This document shows, piece by piece, positions 1 to 10,329 of a DNA stretch of 64,000 nucleotides. Each line of letters opens with the position of its first letter. Within the stretch, counting starts at the first letter, position 1. Made by a program: the position numbers and the translations under genes. The notes beneath the pieces were generated by a model, which was not told where the DNA came from, made no database searches, and saw only the letters and a program-made list of their open reading frames with translations. Origin of the DNA: Alteromonas_E sp965248545 (GTDB lineage Bacteria > Pseudomonadota > Gammaproteobacteria > Enterobacterales > Alteromonadaceae); NCBI GenBank assembly GCA_965248545.1, contig OZ252110.1, positions 4,030,001-4,094,000 of the forward strand. The letters run 5' to 3'.

Positions 1-1019
1 TAAATGGCCCAACCATGATCAAACTGGCGGGTGAACAGCCGGGTTGTATTGTCGTCACCACGTTATTGCACGCCAACGAACCGAGCGGCCTGCGGGTATT
101 GCACCGTTTGTTAAAGGAAGAATTCAAACCGAAAAAAGACACCTATTTTATTATTGCGTCAGTCGACGCAGCGAAACTGGAACCGCCCTTTAGTCATCGA
201 CAATTACCACAGCAGCGCGATTTGAATCGCTGCTTTACGCCTCCATATGAAGACTATAACGGGCAACTTGCGAAGCAGATTATTGACACTATCGTTAAAC
301 TCAAACCTGAACTGCAAATTGACATGCACAACACCTCAGGCAGCGGACCGGTATTTTGTGTCTCTACCCGATATCAAGCCGAGCACATAGCACTCAGTTC
401 ATTTTTTTCACGCTGGCTAGTTCACACTGACATGACGTTGGGTTCGATTATGGAGGTGCCTTTCATGCACCCTGTGATCACCGTAGAAGCTGGTGGAGCT
501 CAAGATAAACAAGCGGACTTTAATGCCTACACCGGATTGCGCAGACTTTTAACGACTGATACACCTTTTGAACTGCAACAACCGATTGATATTGTGCATC
601 AACCGATGCGTTTGTTAATCGCGCCAAATTCAACCATAGCGTACTCGGACAGACCGGTATTCGGCGTCTCACTTACCTTTATCCAAGATATTGAAAGGTT
701 GAATTTTGGTGTGATACAACCGGGCACAACATTGGGTTGGGCAGACCCTGCTGGCTTATACCATTTTTATTTACAAGGTTCCCAAGACGACAAACAAATC
801 AGTGACTATTTCGACGTCGTCAATGATGTCATCACGCCAAAGATCCCGCTGAAGGTTTTTATGGCGACATCCCATGCGAATATCGCCAAGATGGACTGCT
901 TACTGTATTTCGTAGATGCCGAGCATCAAGTCAACCGGCAGCTTTTGTTGTCTCCGGTTCAGGGTGCCAATGTAGCATCCGAGACAGATGTGAACGGCGA
1001 CACTCCCGACCAACGCTGA
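1..1019 (+). CDS. Aspartoacylase/succinylglutamate desuccinylase-family metallohydrolase, 5' truncated by window edge
   Basis: Zinc-dependent M14-type deacylase family (AstE/AspA-like), expected to cleave an N-acyl amino acid or similar amide in the cytoplasm. The H-A-N-E-P-S-G segment near the visible N-terminus gives the first zinc ligands (H, E), and D-M-H-N-T-S-G near residue 105 gives the third histidine. T-V-E-A-G-G near 155 fits the catalytic glutamate region. The first ATG is at 15, but the frame stays open to the window edge (N-G-P-T precedes it) and homologues carry extra residues there, so the true start is probably outside. Its 3' end overlaps the convergent recD end by 61 bp. Substrate cannot be told from sequence. 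Confidence 0.8.
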   Translation, partial: NGPTMIKLAGEQPGCIVVTTLLHANEPSGLRVLHRLLKEEFKPKKDTYFIIASVDAAKLEPPFSHRQLPQQRDLNRCFTPPYEDYNGQLAKQIIDTIVKLKPELQIDMHNTSGSGPVFCVSTRYQAEHIALSSFFSRWLVHTDMTLGSIMEVPFMHPVITVEAGGAQDKQADFNAYTGLRRLLTTDTPFELQQPIDIVHQPMRLLIAPNSTIAYSDRPVFGVSLTFIQDIERLNFGVIQPGTTLGWADPAGLYHFYLQGSQDDKQISDYFDVVNDVITPKIPLKVFMATSHANIAKMDCLLYFVDAEHQVNRQLLLSPVQGANVASETDVNGDTPDQR

Positions 1020-2833
1020 GTTTTTTGCGTTACACATTCAACAAAACGCGCCCTGTCACATACGAGTGTCAAACGTTCTCTACTGCGCGTTATGCCAGTG
1101 TACAACAGTTCGTTTGTCAACAACCTGTCAGCGCCCTGCTGCGGAATTACCACCGCCACATGCTGATATTCAGAGCCCTGTGATTTGTGGACAGTCATTG
1201 CGAATACCGACTCTAGCTCAATCACTCGATCGGGTGAAAACTCGCGAGTTTCTTCGCCGTTACTATGCGAAAAATGGATAGCCAGCTTGCCTCGCGTATC
1301 GCGCCAGACGATGCCAATATCACCGTTGTACAGTCCGAGTGATGCTAAGTTTTTGGTTATCATTACTAAACGACCGTGAAAATGCGACTGATTCAACGCC
1401 ACATTGGCACGTCGCTTCAAGGTTGAATCAATTAGTTGATTGAGGTTTTCAACCCCCATTGGCCCTTGGCGCGTTACACACAACAAACGAAACTGCTGAG
1501 CCGCGCGCAACGCTTTTATTGGCGTCGGCTGCGATGCTAAAGGCGCGTAGTAGTCCTCTATCCAGCGACGCACAAACGCTTCGAATTGGGCGTAATTGGC
1601 ATGTTCGAATCGGTCTGATGCCTCGCAATAGGACAAATAGTTTTCCCATGTGGACCTGGCCTGTTGAGGTTGATTAATGCTGCGCTGAATTTGCGACGCG
1701 ATGTCTCCTAATGACTGATCAAAGCGTTTGGACTGCTGCAGTTCGATTGCATAAGTGTAGAACTCTGCGTCAATGAGCGAATCAACTGGCACTTGGAACT
1801 CCATGAGCCAGCTTTTTTGCAGTGCTGAAAGCTGATTGCTTGGGTGAGGCTGTAACATCGGCAAGACATTACCGGACTCAACTGACGGCAACTGAGCAGC
1901 ATCGCCTAGGAGTATCAGCCGACAATGATCGGGTACAGCGCGGATTAAGCGGGTAAATAATGCCAGATCGAGCATTGAGCATTCATCGACAACAAGCACA
2001 TCTAGCGGTAATGGATTAGTGTGATCATGTCTACAACGCACACTCCCCTCCCTAAGCCCTAACAATCGATGCACAGTGCTTGCTTGTTGTGGGATTTGCT
2101 GCACAGCTGCCAACAGTCCCGAATGCTCCTGTAGCGCTTGCATGTTTGCCTGAATCGATTCACTTAAGCGCTGAGCAGCCTTCCCGGTTGGTGCAGCTAG
2201 TCCAATTTGCAGCGAATTGTCGGCAGCCAGCTGTAACGCCAACAGCAACCGACTCACGGTATAGGTTTTGCCAGTACCGGGACCACCGGTCAGCATCAAC
2301 AGTGGTTGATGCAAGGCCGTGATCACAGCGACCTGCTGCCAATCGAGATCAGACTGTTCATGGCTATGTGGAAACAACTGCGGCCAAAACTCGGCGACTC
2401 TATCGTGCGGCTGATGAGCAATGGGCCGGATACGATGCATGTTCGATAGACGTTGCATCAAGGTTTGCTCGAAGTTAAATGCTCTAGCAGTATATAAACA
2501 ATGATCTTTTAAGACCAAAGGCGCTGGAGACGACATTGACGCTATCAGCTGGCTGACAATACCTTCAAGCGCGTTTAGCGCAGGAAATCGATAACCTTTT
2601 TTGCCAGAAACCGGATCGCCCCAGAGTGTGGCGTCTGCTATGCGCGATAACGGCAAACAACTGTGCCCTTGTCGTTGCGCCCAACTCAATGCGACTAAAA
2701 CCAAGAAGGACCAATGCTCGTCGTCTTCACCGCTGAATTGATAACCTGATGACAAGTTCTTGGCAAAAAAGTAATCGATCGGCTGCAAATCGTCACAGCG
2801 CATGCTCAACTGCGCAAAGCTCTTTACCGTCAT
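959..2833 (-). CDS. recD: Exodeoxyribonuclease V subunit alpha (RecD)
   Basis: Fast 5'-3' helicase subunit of RecBCD, which resects double-strand ends for recombination repair and degrades foreign linear DNA. Superfamily 1B helicase motifs are all visible: Walker A G-G-P-G-T-G-K-T near residue 183, Walker B V-V-D-E-C-S-M-L-D, G-D-A-A-Q-L-P-S, and the late motifs T-V-H-K-S-Q-G-S-E and Y-T-G-I-T-R-S-R-E. Length 624 matches the family (about 608 in E. coli). The ATG overlaps the recB stop by 4 bp, implying translational coupling. Last gene of recC-recB-recD; the argA neighbour of enterics is absent. Confidence 0.96.
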   Translation of the reverse strand: MTVKSFAQLSMRCDDLQPIDYFFAKNLSSGYQFSGEDDEHWSFLVLVALSWAQRQGHSCLPLSRIADATLWGDPVSGKKGYRFPALNALEGIVSQLIASMSSPAPLVLKDHCLYTARAFNFEQTLMQRLSNMHRIRPIAHQPHDRVAEFWPQLFPHSHEQSDLDWQQVAVITALHQPLLMLTGGPGTGKTYTVSRLLLALQLAADNSLQIGLAAPTGKAAQRLSESIQANMQALQEHSGLLAAVQQIPQQASTVHRLLGLREGSVRCRHDHTNPLPLDVLVVDECSMLDLALFTRLIRAVPDHCRLILLGDAAQLPSVESGNVLPMLQPHPSNQLSALQKSWLMEFQVPVDSLIDAEFYTYAIELQQSKRFDQSLGDIASQIQRSINQPQQARSTWENYLSYCEASDRFEHANYAQFEAFVRRWIEDYYAPLASQPTPIKALRAAQQFRLLCVTRQGPMGVENLNQLIDSTLKRRANVALNQSHFHGRLVMITKNLASLGLYNGDIGIVWRDTRGKLAIHFSHSNGEETREFSPDRVIELESVFAMTVHKSQGSEYQHVAVVIPQQGADRLLTNELLYTGITRSRERLTLVCDRARFVECVTQKTQRWSGVSPFTSVSDATLAP

Positions 2834-5800
2834 TGTCCACCTCCTAGCGCCACAGGACCAGAAAACGACGCGTCTAAGAGATTGAGTACCTGTTCGCTAA
2901 TCGGTGCGTAAAAAACGCCCTGCTGTTTTTGGTTATTTGGATGCATGCCGCGCAAGTACAAATAAATGACACCACCAAAATGGCGCTCAATACGATAGTC
3001 CGGGATGATATTGCGCAACCGTCTATGCAGGGCCAGTGAATAGATTAAATACTGCAAATCATAACTATGCTCAGTATTGTTGCGGCACAGATCGTTTGGC
3101 AGGTAACAATCAAAATGGTCACCCAAATAGGTTGATTTATAGTCCACTACATAAAAGCGACCATTGACCTGCATCGTCAGATCGATGAAACCGTGCATCA
3201 TTCCCTCAAGTACATCATCATTTAACCTATGGGATTCCATGCTTACTTGATCAAGCAATCCGCGCTGGCACAGTTCATTGCGATGAACAGATAAGGCCGC
3301 ATACAGCCCGGTCAATGCGCCACCACTTAAGGGGAAATAAAACTCCGCCTCTTTGGCGACTTGATTGTTTGCCAACTGTGATAAACGCACACTGTCACTA
3401 ACTGTTTCTCTAACGATGTTCAGTGGCGTGTTTAAGACGTCATCTAACCATTGATGGGTGAGTTGGCGCTGAAGATCTGAATGGATTAGGTCGTATTGTT
3501 GATTGACCTTCTCGCACACTGCTGGCCAATTTGGCCGTTGAAACTCCGCAAGTTCTAATGCGTCATGTAGAAAGTTGCCAGGCAATGCCCCTTTTGGAAA
3601 TGAAAACCGAATGCCCCCATCAACCGTTTGGTTGTTGCTCGGTTCAAGTATACTCGGCTCAATGAGAGACACCGCAAGCGGCGCAAAACGTTCATGCTCT
3701 CGGCCTGACAAATCTGTACCACTCGACTCTTTCGTCAGCCCACTAAAAGAATGGATACGCCATTTAGTTCTCAGTGATACCGTTAAATTTTGCACCGTCA
3801 GCGATTCCGACGGCTCGACTTCGGAAACTGAAATTTTCTGAGGACAATCAGTATTCGCCTTTACAACGGTACATTGGCTGTCTGGCTCGTCTGTTATTAC
3901 CTGTAAAGCCGCTAGCCAATTCGGTTCTTGCGCATCAATTTGTAGCGTAATTCCGAAGGGTGATTGTGAGTTACTTAAATGCGGCCCCACCCCCATGTAG
4001 CAGCGGTATTCGGGTCTTGTCATAGCGACATATAATAATCGCACAGACTCCTCGTGCGCCTGCTGTCGGACTAACTCGAGCGCGTATTCGGAAGGACCTA
4101 ACTGACAGATTCTTTGCTGACGCTCAGGATCGTAAAATTCATATACGGCCTTAAATCCATTCCCCTGCTTGGCCGGATCACTGTACTCATTCGCAAACGG
4201 AACGAAAACAAAGGGGTATTCTAATCCTTTTGATTTGTGTTGCGTCACAATCTTTATCAGCGCCGCATCGCTCTCTAAGCGTTGCTGGAATGCTTCATCA
4301 CCACTTGGGCTATTTATCTGTTGCTTAAACCATTGCAAAACTTGTAATGGATGTTGATTGCGTTGCGCATGATTTTGCAGGGATTCAGCGATATGCAACA
4401 CATTAGTCAAGACTCGTTCGTTGTTGTTCCGTGGTTGGTAATGGCTGCGCAACATGTGAAGTATCAATGCTAAACATCCATTTGTAAGCCAATAGTGACG
4501 CAATTGTTGCGCAAGCTGCCTCGCGTCTCCCCAACTAGGGTGCAGAGGGTCTGACTGCATAAGATGTAAATTCTCTACCGGAAAACCGGTAAAGGAACTA
4601 GAGAGTGCCTTGACTAACTCACTATCGGATTGATAATGCCATATCCCGTGCAATACACGCAGCAGCTCATGAGCCTCTAAACTGACAAATAAGCGTGTTT
4701 TATCGCTCAAAAATACACTGTTTAACCCCGCCCGGTGCAAACTCGATTGTACGGTTGCCGCTTCATTTTTATCGCGCACCAAGATTGCGATATCGGACGG
4801 TTTTGTCGACCGTTCGCCGAGTCGGCTTTCACCTAATAAGCGCTGGATTTCTGCGGCCATCCAAGTGCAAATTTGTGCTTGATATGTCTGCTTTATATCC
4901 GCTTTGCTACTCGCCAGTTGTTCTTCTGATAGCTCACTCACCACTACTGTTAACGCTTTGCGATGTTCACTTAATGGATCATGCAAGGGTCTTTTGGCAG
5001 CCGCTGCATGAGGGGTAGAATTGACTTGCTCATAACCGATTTGCTCACCAAAGACTGGGTACCCTGGCGCTACCAGTGGCCCCCCCAAAAACACACGGTT
5101 ATAGGCTGCAACCATTTGGTGAGTGGAACGCCAATTAGTATCCATAACCCATAAATATTCAGCGTCACTTCGGGCCTTGAGGTAGGTATAAATATCACCA
5201 CCGCGAAAACCATAAATGGCTTGTTTAGGATCACCAATCATCATCAGCAATGGACTTTCAGCACGATGTTCATCGGTTGCTCGCGGCTTATAAACCTTGG
5301 ATAAAATAGTGTACTGCTGGTGATCAGTATCTTGAAACTCGTCCACGAGGGCGACGGGGAATTGTGTAACGAGTCCATTTGCGAGTGCGTCAGATTTAGC
5401 AACCGTGTCGGCAACTTGCTGGATCAAATCGTCAAATCCCCATTCGCCTCGGCGATGTTTTTCCGTCGCTAAACGCGCCCTAATCCACATAATAGCAGAG
5501 TGAATGACGTCCAAACTGGCAACCATTTGTGTGCGCCGTTCAAATTGCAGTCGTTGCTTGTCTCGCGCTTCTTTTAGGCTTTTTCGCGTGTCAGCAAGCG
5601 GCTTGAGCAGCTGTTTGCTTTCGGGTTTACTGCGGTATCGATTGCCATTTAAGAAAGCGCCTACCTCGTCTGGGATATTGTCTACCGACGGATTCGCGAG
5701 CCAATCGAGTAAAACCTGCCACTCATACTGACGCTGTTCCGCTTGTTTGTGACTATCGACCAAGTCGTCAAATATAATATTTTTGTGCTGACATAAGTTG

Positions 5801-6510
5801 TCATAGTGAGCGCTGAGCTCTGCCGCATAGTGAGCTAATAACACTGAGGCACTGGTGTTGATATCGCGCTCAACAGTCTCCTTTCTCAATAGCTCGACGG
5901 GGGTTGAGCTATAAATCAGTTGCCCAAACGCGCCATAAAAGGCTTCTGGTGTTTGCCAACCGTTTTCAGCCAGAGCCCACATGATTGATGCGTCGTGTCG
6001 ATGTGTCCGAAACCAATCCTGGACAACCTGCTCCATCAGCGGTAACGCGTCCTGATTGAGCTCAACTGAGAGTGCACCGCCGGTTTCAAATGCGAGTTGC
6101 TTCAGAATTCGATTACAAAAGCCATGTAAGGTAAAGACTGCCGCTTCATCCATGGCCAGCAAGGCTTGATTAATCTGTCGAAGCGCAATTTCAGGGTCGT
6201 TGTTTGCGTACAAATAGGCGAATATGCTGTCAGATTCCTCTGCTCGCGTCTCTTCACTGCGCCAGTATTGTTGAGCCTGACGCAGCGTCTCACTCAATCG
6301 CCCGCGCAATTCCTCGGTAGCAGCATTGGTGAATGTCATTACCAGTATTTGCTCTACTGCAAGTCCTCTCTCAATAATCAAACGCAGATAGATTCTGGTG
6401 ATATTGAACGTTTTCCCAGTGCCTGCACTGGCCTCTATTAAGTGACGTCCTGTAAGTGGTATATGCTCTACACTGAGTACATTCAGCTCTGTGCCTAGTG
6501 ATGACTTCAT
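2830..6510 (-). CDS. recB: Exodeoxyribonuclease V subunit beta (RecB)
   Basis: 3'-5' helicase and nuclease subunit of RecBCD. UvrD-type helicase motifs: Walker A A-S-A-G-T-G-K-T near residue 29, L-V-D-E-F-Q-D-T-D for motif II, and N-W-R-S-T-H further on. The C-terminal PD-(D/E)XK nuclease is intact: G-F-I-D-L-T near 1100 and V-V-D-Y-K-S after it, followed by the G-V-I-Y-L-Y-L-R-G-M segment typical of RecB. 1226 residues, slightly longer than E. coli RecB. Starts 3 bp after the recC stop and overlaps recD, so the three genes form one operon. There is no ptrA between recC and recB, unlike E. coli. Confidence 0.96.
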   Translation of the reverse strand: MKSSLGTELNVLSVEHIPLTGRHLIEASAGTGKTFNITRIYLRLIIERGLAVEQILVMTFTNAATEELRGRLSETLRQAQQYWRSEETRAEESDSIFAYLYANNDPEIALRQINQALLAMDEAAVFTLHGFCNRILKQLAFETGGALSVELNQDALPLMEQVVQDWFRTHRHDASIMWALAENGWQTPEAFYGAFGQLIYSSTPVELLRKETVERDINTSASVLLAHYAAELSAHYDNLCQHKNIIFDDLVDSHKQAEQRQYEWQVLLDWLANPSVDNIPDEVGAFLNGNRYRSKPESKQLLKPLADTRKSLKEARDKQRLQFERRTQMVASLDVIHSAIMWIRARLATEKHRRGEWGFDDLIQQVADTVAKSDALANGLVTQFPVALVDEFQDTDHQQYTILSKVYKPRATDEHRAESPLLMMIGDPKQAIYGFRGGDIYTYLKARSDAEYLWVMDTNWRSTHQMVAAYNRVFLGGPLVAPGYPVFGEQIGYEQVNSTPHAAAAKRPLHDPLSEHRKALTVVVSELSEEQLASSKADIKQTYQAQICTWMAAEIQRLLGESRLGERSTKPSDIAILVRDKNEAATVQSSLHRAGLNSVFLSDKTRLFVSLEAHELLRVLHGIWHYQSDSELVKALSSSFTGFPVENLHLMQSDPLHPSWGDARQLAQQLRHYWLTNGCLALILHMLRSHYQPRNNNERVLTNVLHIAESLQNHAQRNQHPLQVLQWFKQQINSPSGDEAFQQRLESDAALIKIVTQHKSKGLEYPFVFVPFANEYSDPAKQGNGFKAVYEFYDPERQQRICQLGPSEYALELVRQQAHEESVRLLYVAMTRPEYRCYMGVGPHLSNSQSPFGITLQIDAQEPNWLAALQVITDEPDSQCTVVKANTDCPQKISVSEVEPSESLTVQNLTVSLRTKWRIHSFSGLTKESSGTDLSGREHERFAPLAVSLIEPSILEPSNNQTVDGGIRFSFPKGALPGNFLHDALELAEFQRPNWPAVCEKVNQQYDLIHSDLQRQLTHQWLDDVLNTPLNIVRETVSDSVRLSQLANNQVAKEAEFYFPLSGGALTGLYAALSVHRNELCQRGLLDQVSMESHRLNDDVLEGMMHGFIDLTMQVNGRFYVVDYKSTYLGDHFDCYLPNDLCRNNTEHSYDLQYLIYSLALHRRLRNIIPDYRIERHFGGVIYLYLRGMHPNNQKQQGVFYAPISEQVLNLLDASFSGPVALGGGQ

Positions 6511-6513
6511 GGT

Positions 6514-9500
6514 TTACACATCCTTAACGGTTATCGCCTTTGATTGGACGAATAACCGCTCATATAGAGCTAACAGTCTTGCTACTTGCGTTTGCTCTGG
6601 AAGTTTTCCGGCAGGAAAAAACCACTGATAGTAGGGATTATGTGCCAGTCCAAAGGGCTCTTGGGTGATAACCTTGTGCAACTGCCGGAGTAGTTCTTCG
6701 CTTGTAGGTTCGCCTTTACTAAACGTTTTACATACAGCTTCGCCCAGTTCGATATGCCAAAGTAGTGGCTGCTGTTCGATAGATTGATAGGCGTCGATAA
6801 CCTGTTCCAATTGCTGTTTCGCCTCGTTTGGAGAGACTGTCGGATAGCGAAACAACTGCAGTTTAATAGGGTCAGATTTACTGTCTAATGCCACTGCTTG
6901 CATTGTTACGTTCACGCCCTGACTCGCTGCTGTAACAAGCTGCTGCAGACGGTGTAACACATGGTGTTCAGCGCGCAAAACAGAAGGTAGCCAACTAAAC
7001 AATTCGCTCTCATCAGCAGCCTGTTTTTTTGTCATTGTTTGAGTATGCAAGGTCAAATTGCCTATGCTGACATGCGCCCCCTCAGGAACGGTTTCCGTCG
7101 CTTGCACGTATTCAACCAGTTTGTCGACATACGGCTGTATGAGCATGATTCGTTCTTGCGTAATTGGATCTGCAGGTATCTCACCCGCTAACACAGAGCG
7201 CCGCAGTGCATCTGCGAATGCGTCTGTTTTCCCATCCGATTCCAGACCGGAAATCTGCTCGTTGATGTATTCCGATAACAATTGATAGCGTTCAAGTCCC
7301 CCAATTCCGAAAGGCTCAGCGTCATTCAACTCAAGCTCTCGGTCATCGAGGTAAAGGCCAAGATTAGTATTCGCAAAATAGCGCAACGGGTCTTTTAAAG
7401 CCTTAACCAGCGATGCGACTGACAATAATCGGGATTCAGAAGAATCACTCGGCACCCGCTTGTCGTTTACCTCAACATTTAGTTCTTTCGCTTGCTCCCC
7501 CGTTTGAATCAACTCTGCTAGTCGCAACCAACCGGTGTCAAAGCTGGCGATAACATCCGACTTCCGGTTGTCAAAGTGCTCTTTAGCAAACGCATGCAAT
7601 GGCATTTGAGAGGACTTGTAAGGCAAAACTCCCTTACTGGTCGAATATGCCGCCCGTAAATAATCAAACAATTCTCTCAGTACTAAGCTTGGCTGTCGCT
7701 CGCTGTTATCGCGGATATGTTTACCCTGAAAACTTAGATAGAGCTGCTGACGCGCTGAAATTATTGCTTCCAAAAACAAGTAGCGGTCATCACCCCGACG
7801 GGAACGATCTCCCAAACGCCGTGGGTATTTGGTCATTAAATCAAAGGAAATCGGGATTGATTGTCTTGGGTATTGGCCGTCGTTCATACCCAACATCGCA
7901 ATCACTTTGAACGGAATGCTGCGCATCGGTAGCATAGAACAAAATGTCACTTGGCCAGTCATAAACTGGTTTATCGCATCAGGTGATGAAAAGCGTTGTT
8001 TAAACGCCAATCGAAGCACTTCGATACTGATGACCTCGTCAAAATGAGCTTGCAATGCATGCTCGTGTAGTTCAGCGATGGCTTTATCAATTTTCAGCGC
8101 GGCTTGCGTGTTATCTTTTAACACACCGAAAAAGCTGTGTTTTAACGAGTGTAAATACTGTTGCCAGTCATCTGCGGTTCGCGGCGTTAGCAATGCCTTT
8201 CGGTGTTCTTGCAGCTGCTCAAGCAGCAAGCACAGTTTTCCTAGCGCCAAGGCTTGCTGCCCCTCGACATCGGGTATCGTAACAATTGGGTCGATAAACA
8301 CTGGAGTATCAATGTGGGCAAGTCCGGTCAGCAAACGCTCCAAGCCCCACTCCCAGGAATACAAACCGTTTACTCCTGGAGAGTCAGCGTTGTTTACCTG
8401 TTCAACGATCGTTTGTTGATGCTGCGCACTGAGTCCCCAATGGATGCGGGCTTGTTCAATCCAATTGATTAGCAGATCCAGCTCGTTCCCCGTAAGTTCA
8501 AAGTGTGTTTGGATTGCGTCCAAACGCAAAAAGTCAATCACCGCAGAGACCTCAAAGCGACTGTCTGGCAGCTCTAACAAGTGCATAAACGCAGCCACCT
8601 CAGGCACACTGTCCAAAGGCGCGCGGTCGGCTACTGAGCATGGGATTCGCGGGTCTGAGTCGAACGTTCTATGCGTCGAAAACACCGCGGGGATAAATGC
8701 AGCATAGTCTTCAATTGCCGGACACATGACTAAGACATCCTGAGGGTGCAAATTCGGGTCGCGTTCAAACAAGCTCAACAGGTGATCATGCAAACCTTGA
8801 AGTTCTCGCAATGCACTGTGCGCACTCACCACTGTTATCGATTCATCTTGGGCGAAGCCGTTGGCCCCTGGCGCAACATACTTACCTTCAAAAATGGCTT
8901 GTTGAAGCTCATGCAAAAGGTTCGGCTGGGGTAAGGGTTGGTCGGCTTTTTCAGCCATGTTGGGGGCTTCAAACGCGCTGATTTCAAACGCTTGTTGCTG
9001 CTGCAACAAATTAAATAAGTCTCTCCCCTGCTGCCCCATATCGGCCAATATAGGATTAGGTGACTCTGGATTTAGCCAGTTTGCTAGCTGCAGCTCTCGA
9101 GCCTGCTGCCTCCTCGTTTGGAAATCCCCCCAATAATTAACACAGGGATTTAAGTGAAACACGTGAATATCAACATACTCAGCAAGCGCATCTAAAAAGT
9201 TCACTAACTGCGGTGCCATGGTATTTAAACTGAAGACAAACAAATGAGCAGGCAACTGTGCTCGTTTGATGCCCTTCCCGTCTTTTAATGCTTCAACCGC
9301 CATCGCATGCAAATTCGCTGGATGATAAGGCTGTTGCTGGACCAATAACCGCCATAAGTAAGACTGCCAGCGAGCTTCCGGCTCAGACATATACCCCTCA
9401 AGCATACTAAGTCCTTTCTCCCACGCAACCAACCAGTCAGGACGATACAACATATATTGTTCATATACGTCCGCAACAGCGCGACAAAAATCAAATACTT

Positions 9501-9915
9501 TAGCCTGCTCTCCTTGCGCGGAGCCTTTATTCAATTGCTGTACGTAGTCCCGAACTGCCTGCATTTCAGGTTGCATCATTACCGCGTCTTGTTGAACCAA
9601 TGCAAACAAACGCCAAACCAGTATTTCCCGTTTGTATGTTGACTGTTGCGGGATCAAGTCCTCGCCCAAGAGTTGTCGCGCGACTTGCCACATGAAACGC
9701 GTTGGCATCGGGAAATCTAGGTTCATCGCGACACCGTGACGCTGTGCAAGGGACATATTGAGCCAATGCTGCATACCCAAACTTTCGACTATAATCGTCG
9801 TCGGGCTCAACACAGCCTCTAGTGGATTGGATGAATGTGTTTCGGTGTGCTGAATCACGGCGCTCAGCAAATCAACAAGATGTTCGAGTTTGTTAGACGG
9901 GTAAAGTCGGAGCAC
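6514..9915 (-). CDS. recC: Exodeoxyribonuclease V subunit gamma (RecC)
   Basis: Scaffold and Chi-recognition subunit of RecBCD, an inactivated helicase/nuclease fold. The N-terminus M-L-R-L-Y-P-S-N-K-L-E-H matches the family start, so the GTG at 9915 is accepted as initiator although its ribosome site is weak. F-Q-G-K-H-I-R-D-N-S-E-R-Q-P-S near residue 735 is the conserved RecC segment. Length 1133 against 1122 in E. coli. First gene of the operon. A strong terminator-like hairpin lies about 65 bp upstream of its start on the same strand (9981-10022), so transcription may be attenuated or start just after that hairpin. Confidence 0.95.
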   Translation of the reverse strand: MLRLYPSNKLEHLVDLLSAVIQHTETHSSNPLEAVLSPTTIIVESLGMQHWLNMSLAQRHGVAMNLDFPMPTRFMWQVARQLLGEDLIPQQSTYKREILVWRLFALVQQDAVMMQPEMQAVRDYVQQLNKGSAQGEQAKVFDFCRAVADVYEQYMLYRPDWLVAWEKGLSMLEGYMSEPEARWQSYLWRLLVQQQPYHPANLHAMAVEALKDGKGIKRAQLPAHLFVFSLNTMAPQLVNFLDALAEYVDIHVFHLNPCVNYWGDFQTRRQQARELQLANWLNPESPNPILADMGQQGRDLFNLLQQQQAFEISAFEAPNMAEKADQPLPQPNLLHELQQAIFEGKYVAPGANGFAQDESITVVSAHSALRELQGLHDHLLSLFERDPNLHPQDVLVMCPAIEDYAAFIPAVFSTHRTFDSDPRIPCSVADRAPLDSVPEVAAFMHLLELPDSRFEVSAVIDFLRLDAIQTHFELTGNELDLLINWIEQARIHWGLSAQHQQTIVEQVNNADSPGVNGLYSWEWGLERLLTGLAHIDTPVFIDPIVTIPDVEGQQALALGKLCLLLEQLQEHRKALLTPRTADDWQQYLHSLKHSFFGVLKDNTQAALKIDKAIAELHEHALQAHFDEVISIEVLRLAFKQRFSSPDAINQFMTGQVTFCSMLPMRSIPFKVIAMLGMNDGQYPRQSIPISFDLMTKYPRRLGDRSRRGDDRYLFLEAIISARQQLYLSFQGKHIRDNSERQPSLVLRELFDYLRAAYSTSKGVLPYKSSQMPLHAFAKEHFDNRKSDVIASFDTGWLRLAELIQTGEQAKELNVEVNDKRVPSDSSESRLLSVASLVKALKDPLRYFANTNLGLYLDDRELELNDAEPFGIGGLERYQLLSEYINEQISGLESDGKTDAFADALRRSVLAGEIPADPITQERIMLIQPYVDKLVEYVQATETVPEGAHVSIGNLTLHTQTMTKKQAADESELFSWLPSVLRAEHHVLHRLQQLVTAASQGVNVTMQAVALDSKSDPIKLQLFRYPTVSPNEAKQQLEQVIDAYQSIEQQPLLWHIELGEAVCKTFSKGEPTSEELLRQLHKVITQEPFGLAHNPYYQWFFPAGKLPEQTQVARLLALYERLFVQSKAITVKDV

Positions 9916-10329
9916 GTAAATCTAAACAAAGTGAATAATAATGAGGATGTTACGCGATTGATCTGTGAAAACCTAGCAGGAAAAAAGCCCGTACGCGGTT
10001 AGGACACGTAAACGCGTACGGGTAAGGTTATTGCGCTTACTTCCACTCCACATTTCAAGCGTTGCCTGGCACTTGAGATGCATCAACATGAAACTAAGCT
10101 CAGTTAACACAGAAGAAGCTGCAGAATAAATGCCACTTTATTTTTTTCTTATATTTCAGACAATTAAAGAAATAATGTAACTATCGATAAGCTGAACTCA
10201 CCTTCCATAGTGCAGACTTGCATCATGTTTGTGCAAGCTGACAAGTGTGCCTAATTGGCTGAATGACATGTCCAATAAGTCAAAAACACAGTAGAATCAG
10301 GCCTCTTTAAATCCAACAATAAAGCGCTT
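9916..10329. other. Intergenic region between divergent recC and dut
   Basis: This 414 bp stretch has no convincing protein gene. It must hold the divergent promoters of recC (minus) and dut (plus). Its one clear element is the minus-strand terminator-like hairpin at 9981-10022. Minus-strand sequence from about 10140 to 10022 contains further small inverted repeats (CAAG...CTTG near 10055-10080), which would suit a short structured RNA ending at that hairpin, but no start can be fixed from the sequence. Confidence 0.5.
9981..10022 (-). terminator. Strong intrinsic terminator hairpin of unknown owner, upstream of recC
   Basis: Read on the minus strand, a perfect 10 bp stem (CCCGTACGCG with CGCGTACGGG, 15 nt loop) is followed by C and six T. 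That is a textbook rho-independent terminator. No minus-strand gene ends before it: the next gene to the right, dut, is on the plus strand. It therefore ends either a small RNA started in the dut-recC gap or an attenuated recC leader. Confidence 0.75.

Noticed and set aside
2080..2322. Antisense ORFs inside recD, recB and recC
   Set aside because: Long overlapping frames without ribosome sites or protein-like sequence. Shadows of the real genes.
10022..10160. ANTAR-type leader upstream of recC
   Set aside because: The terminator resembles those of the nas leaders but no AxxGxx hexaloop hairpin is found next to it.
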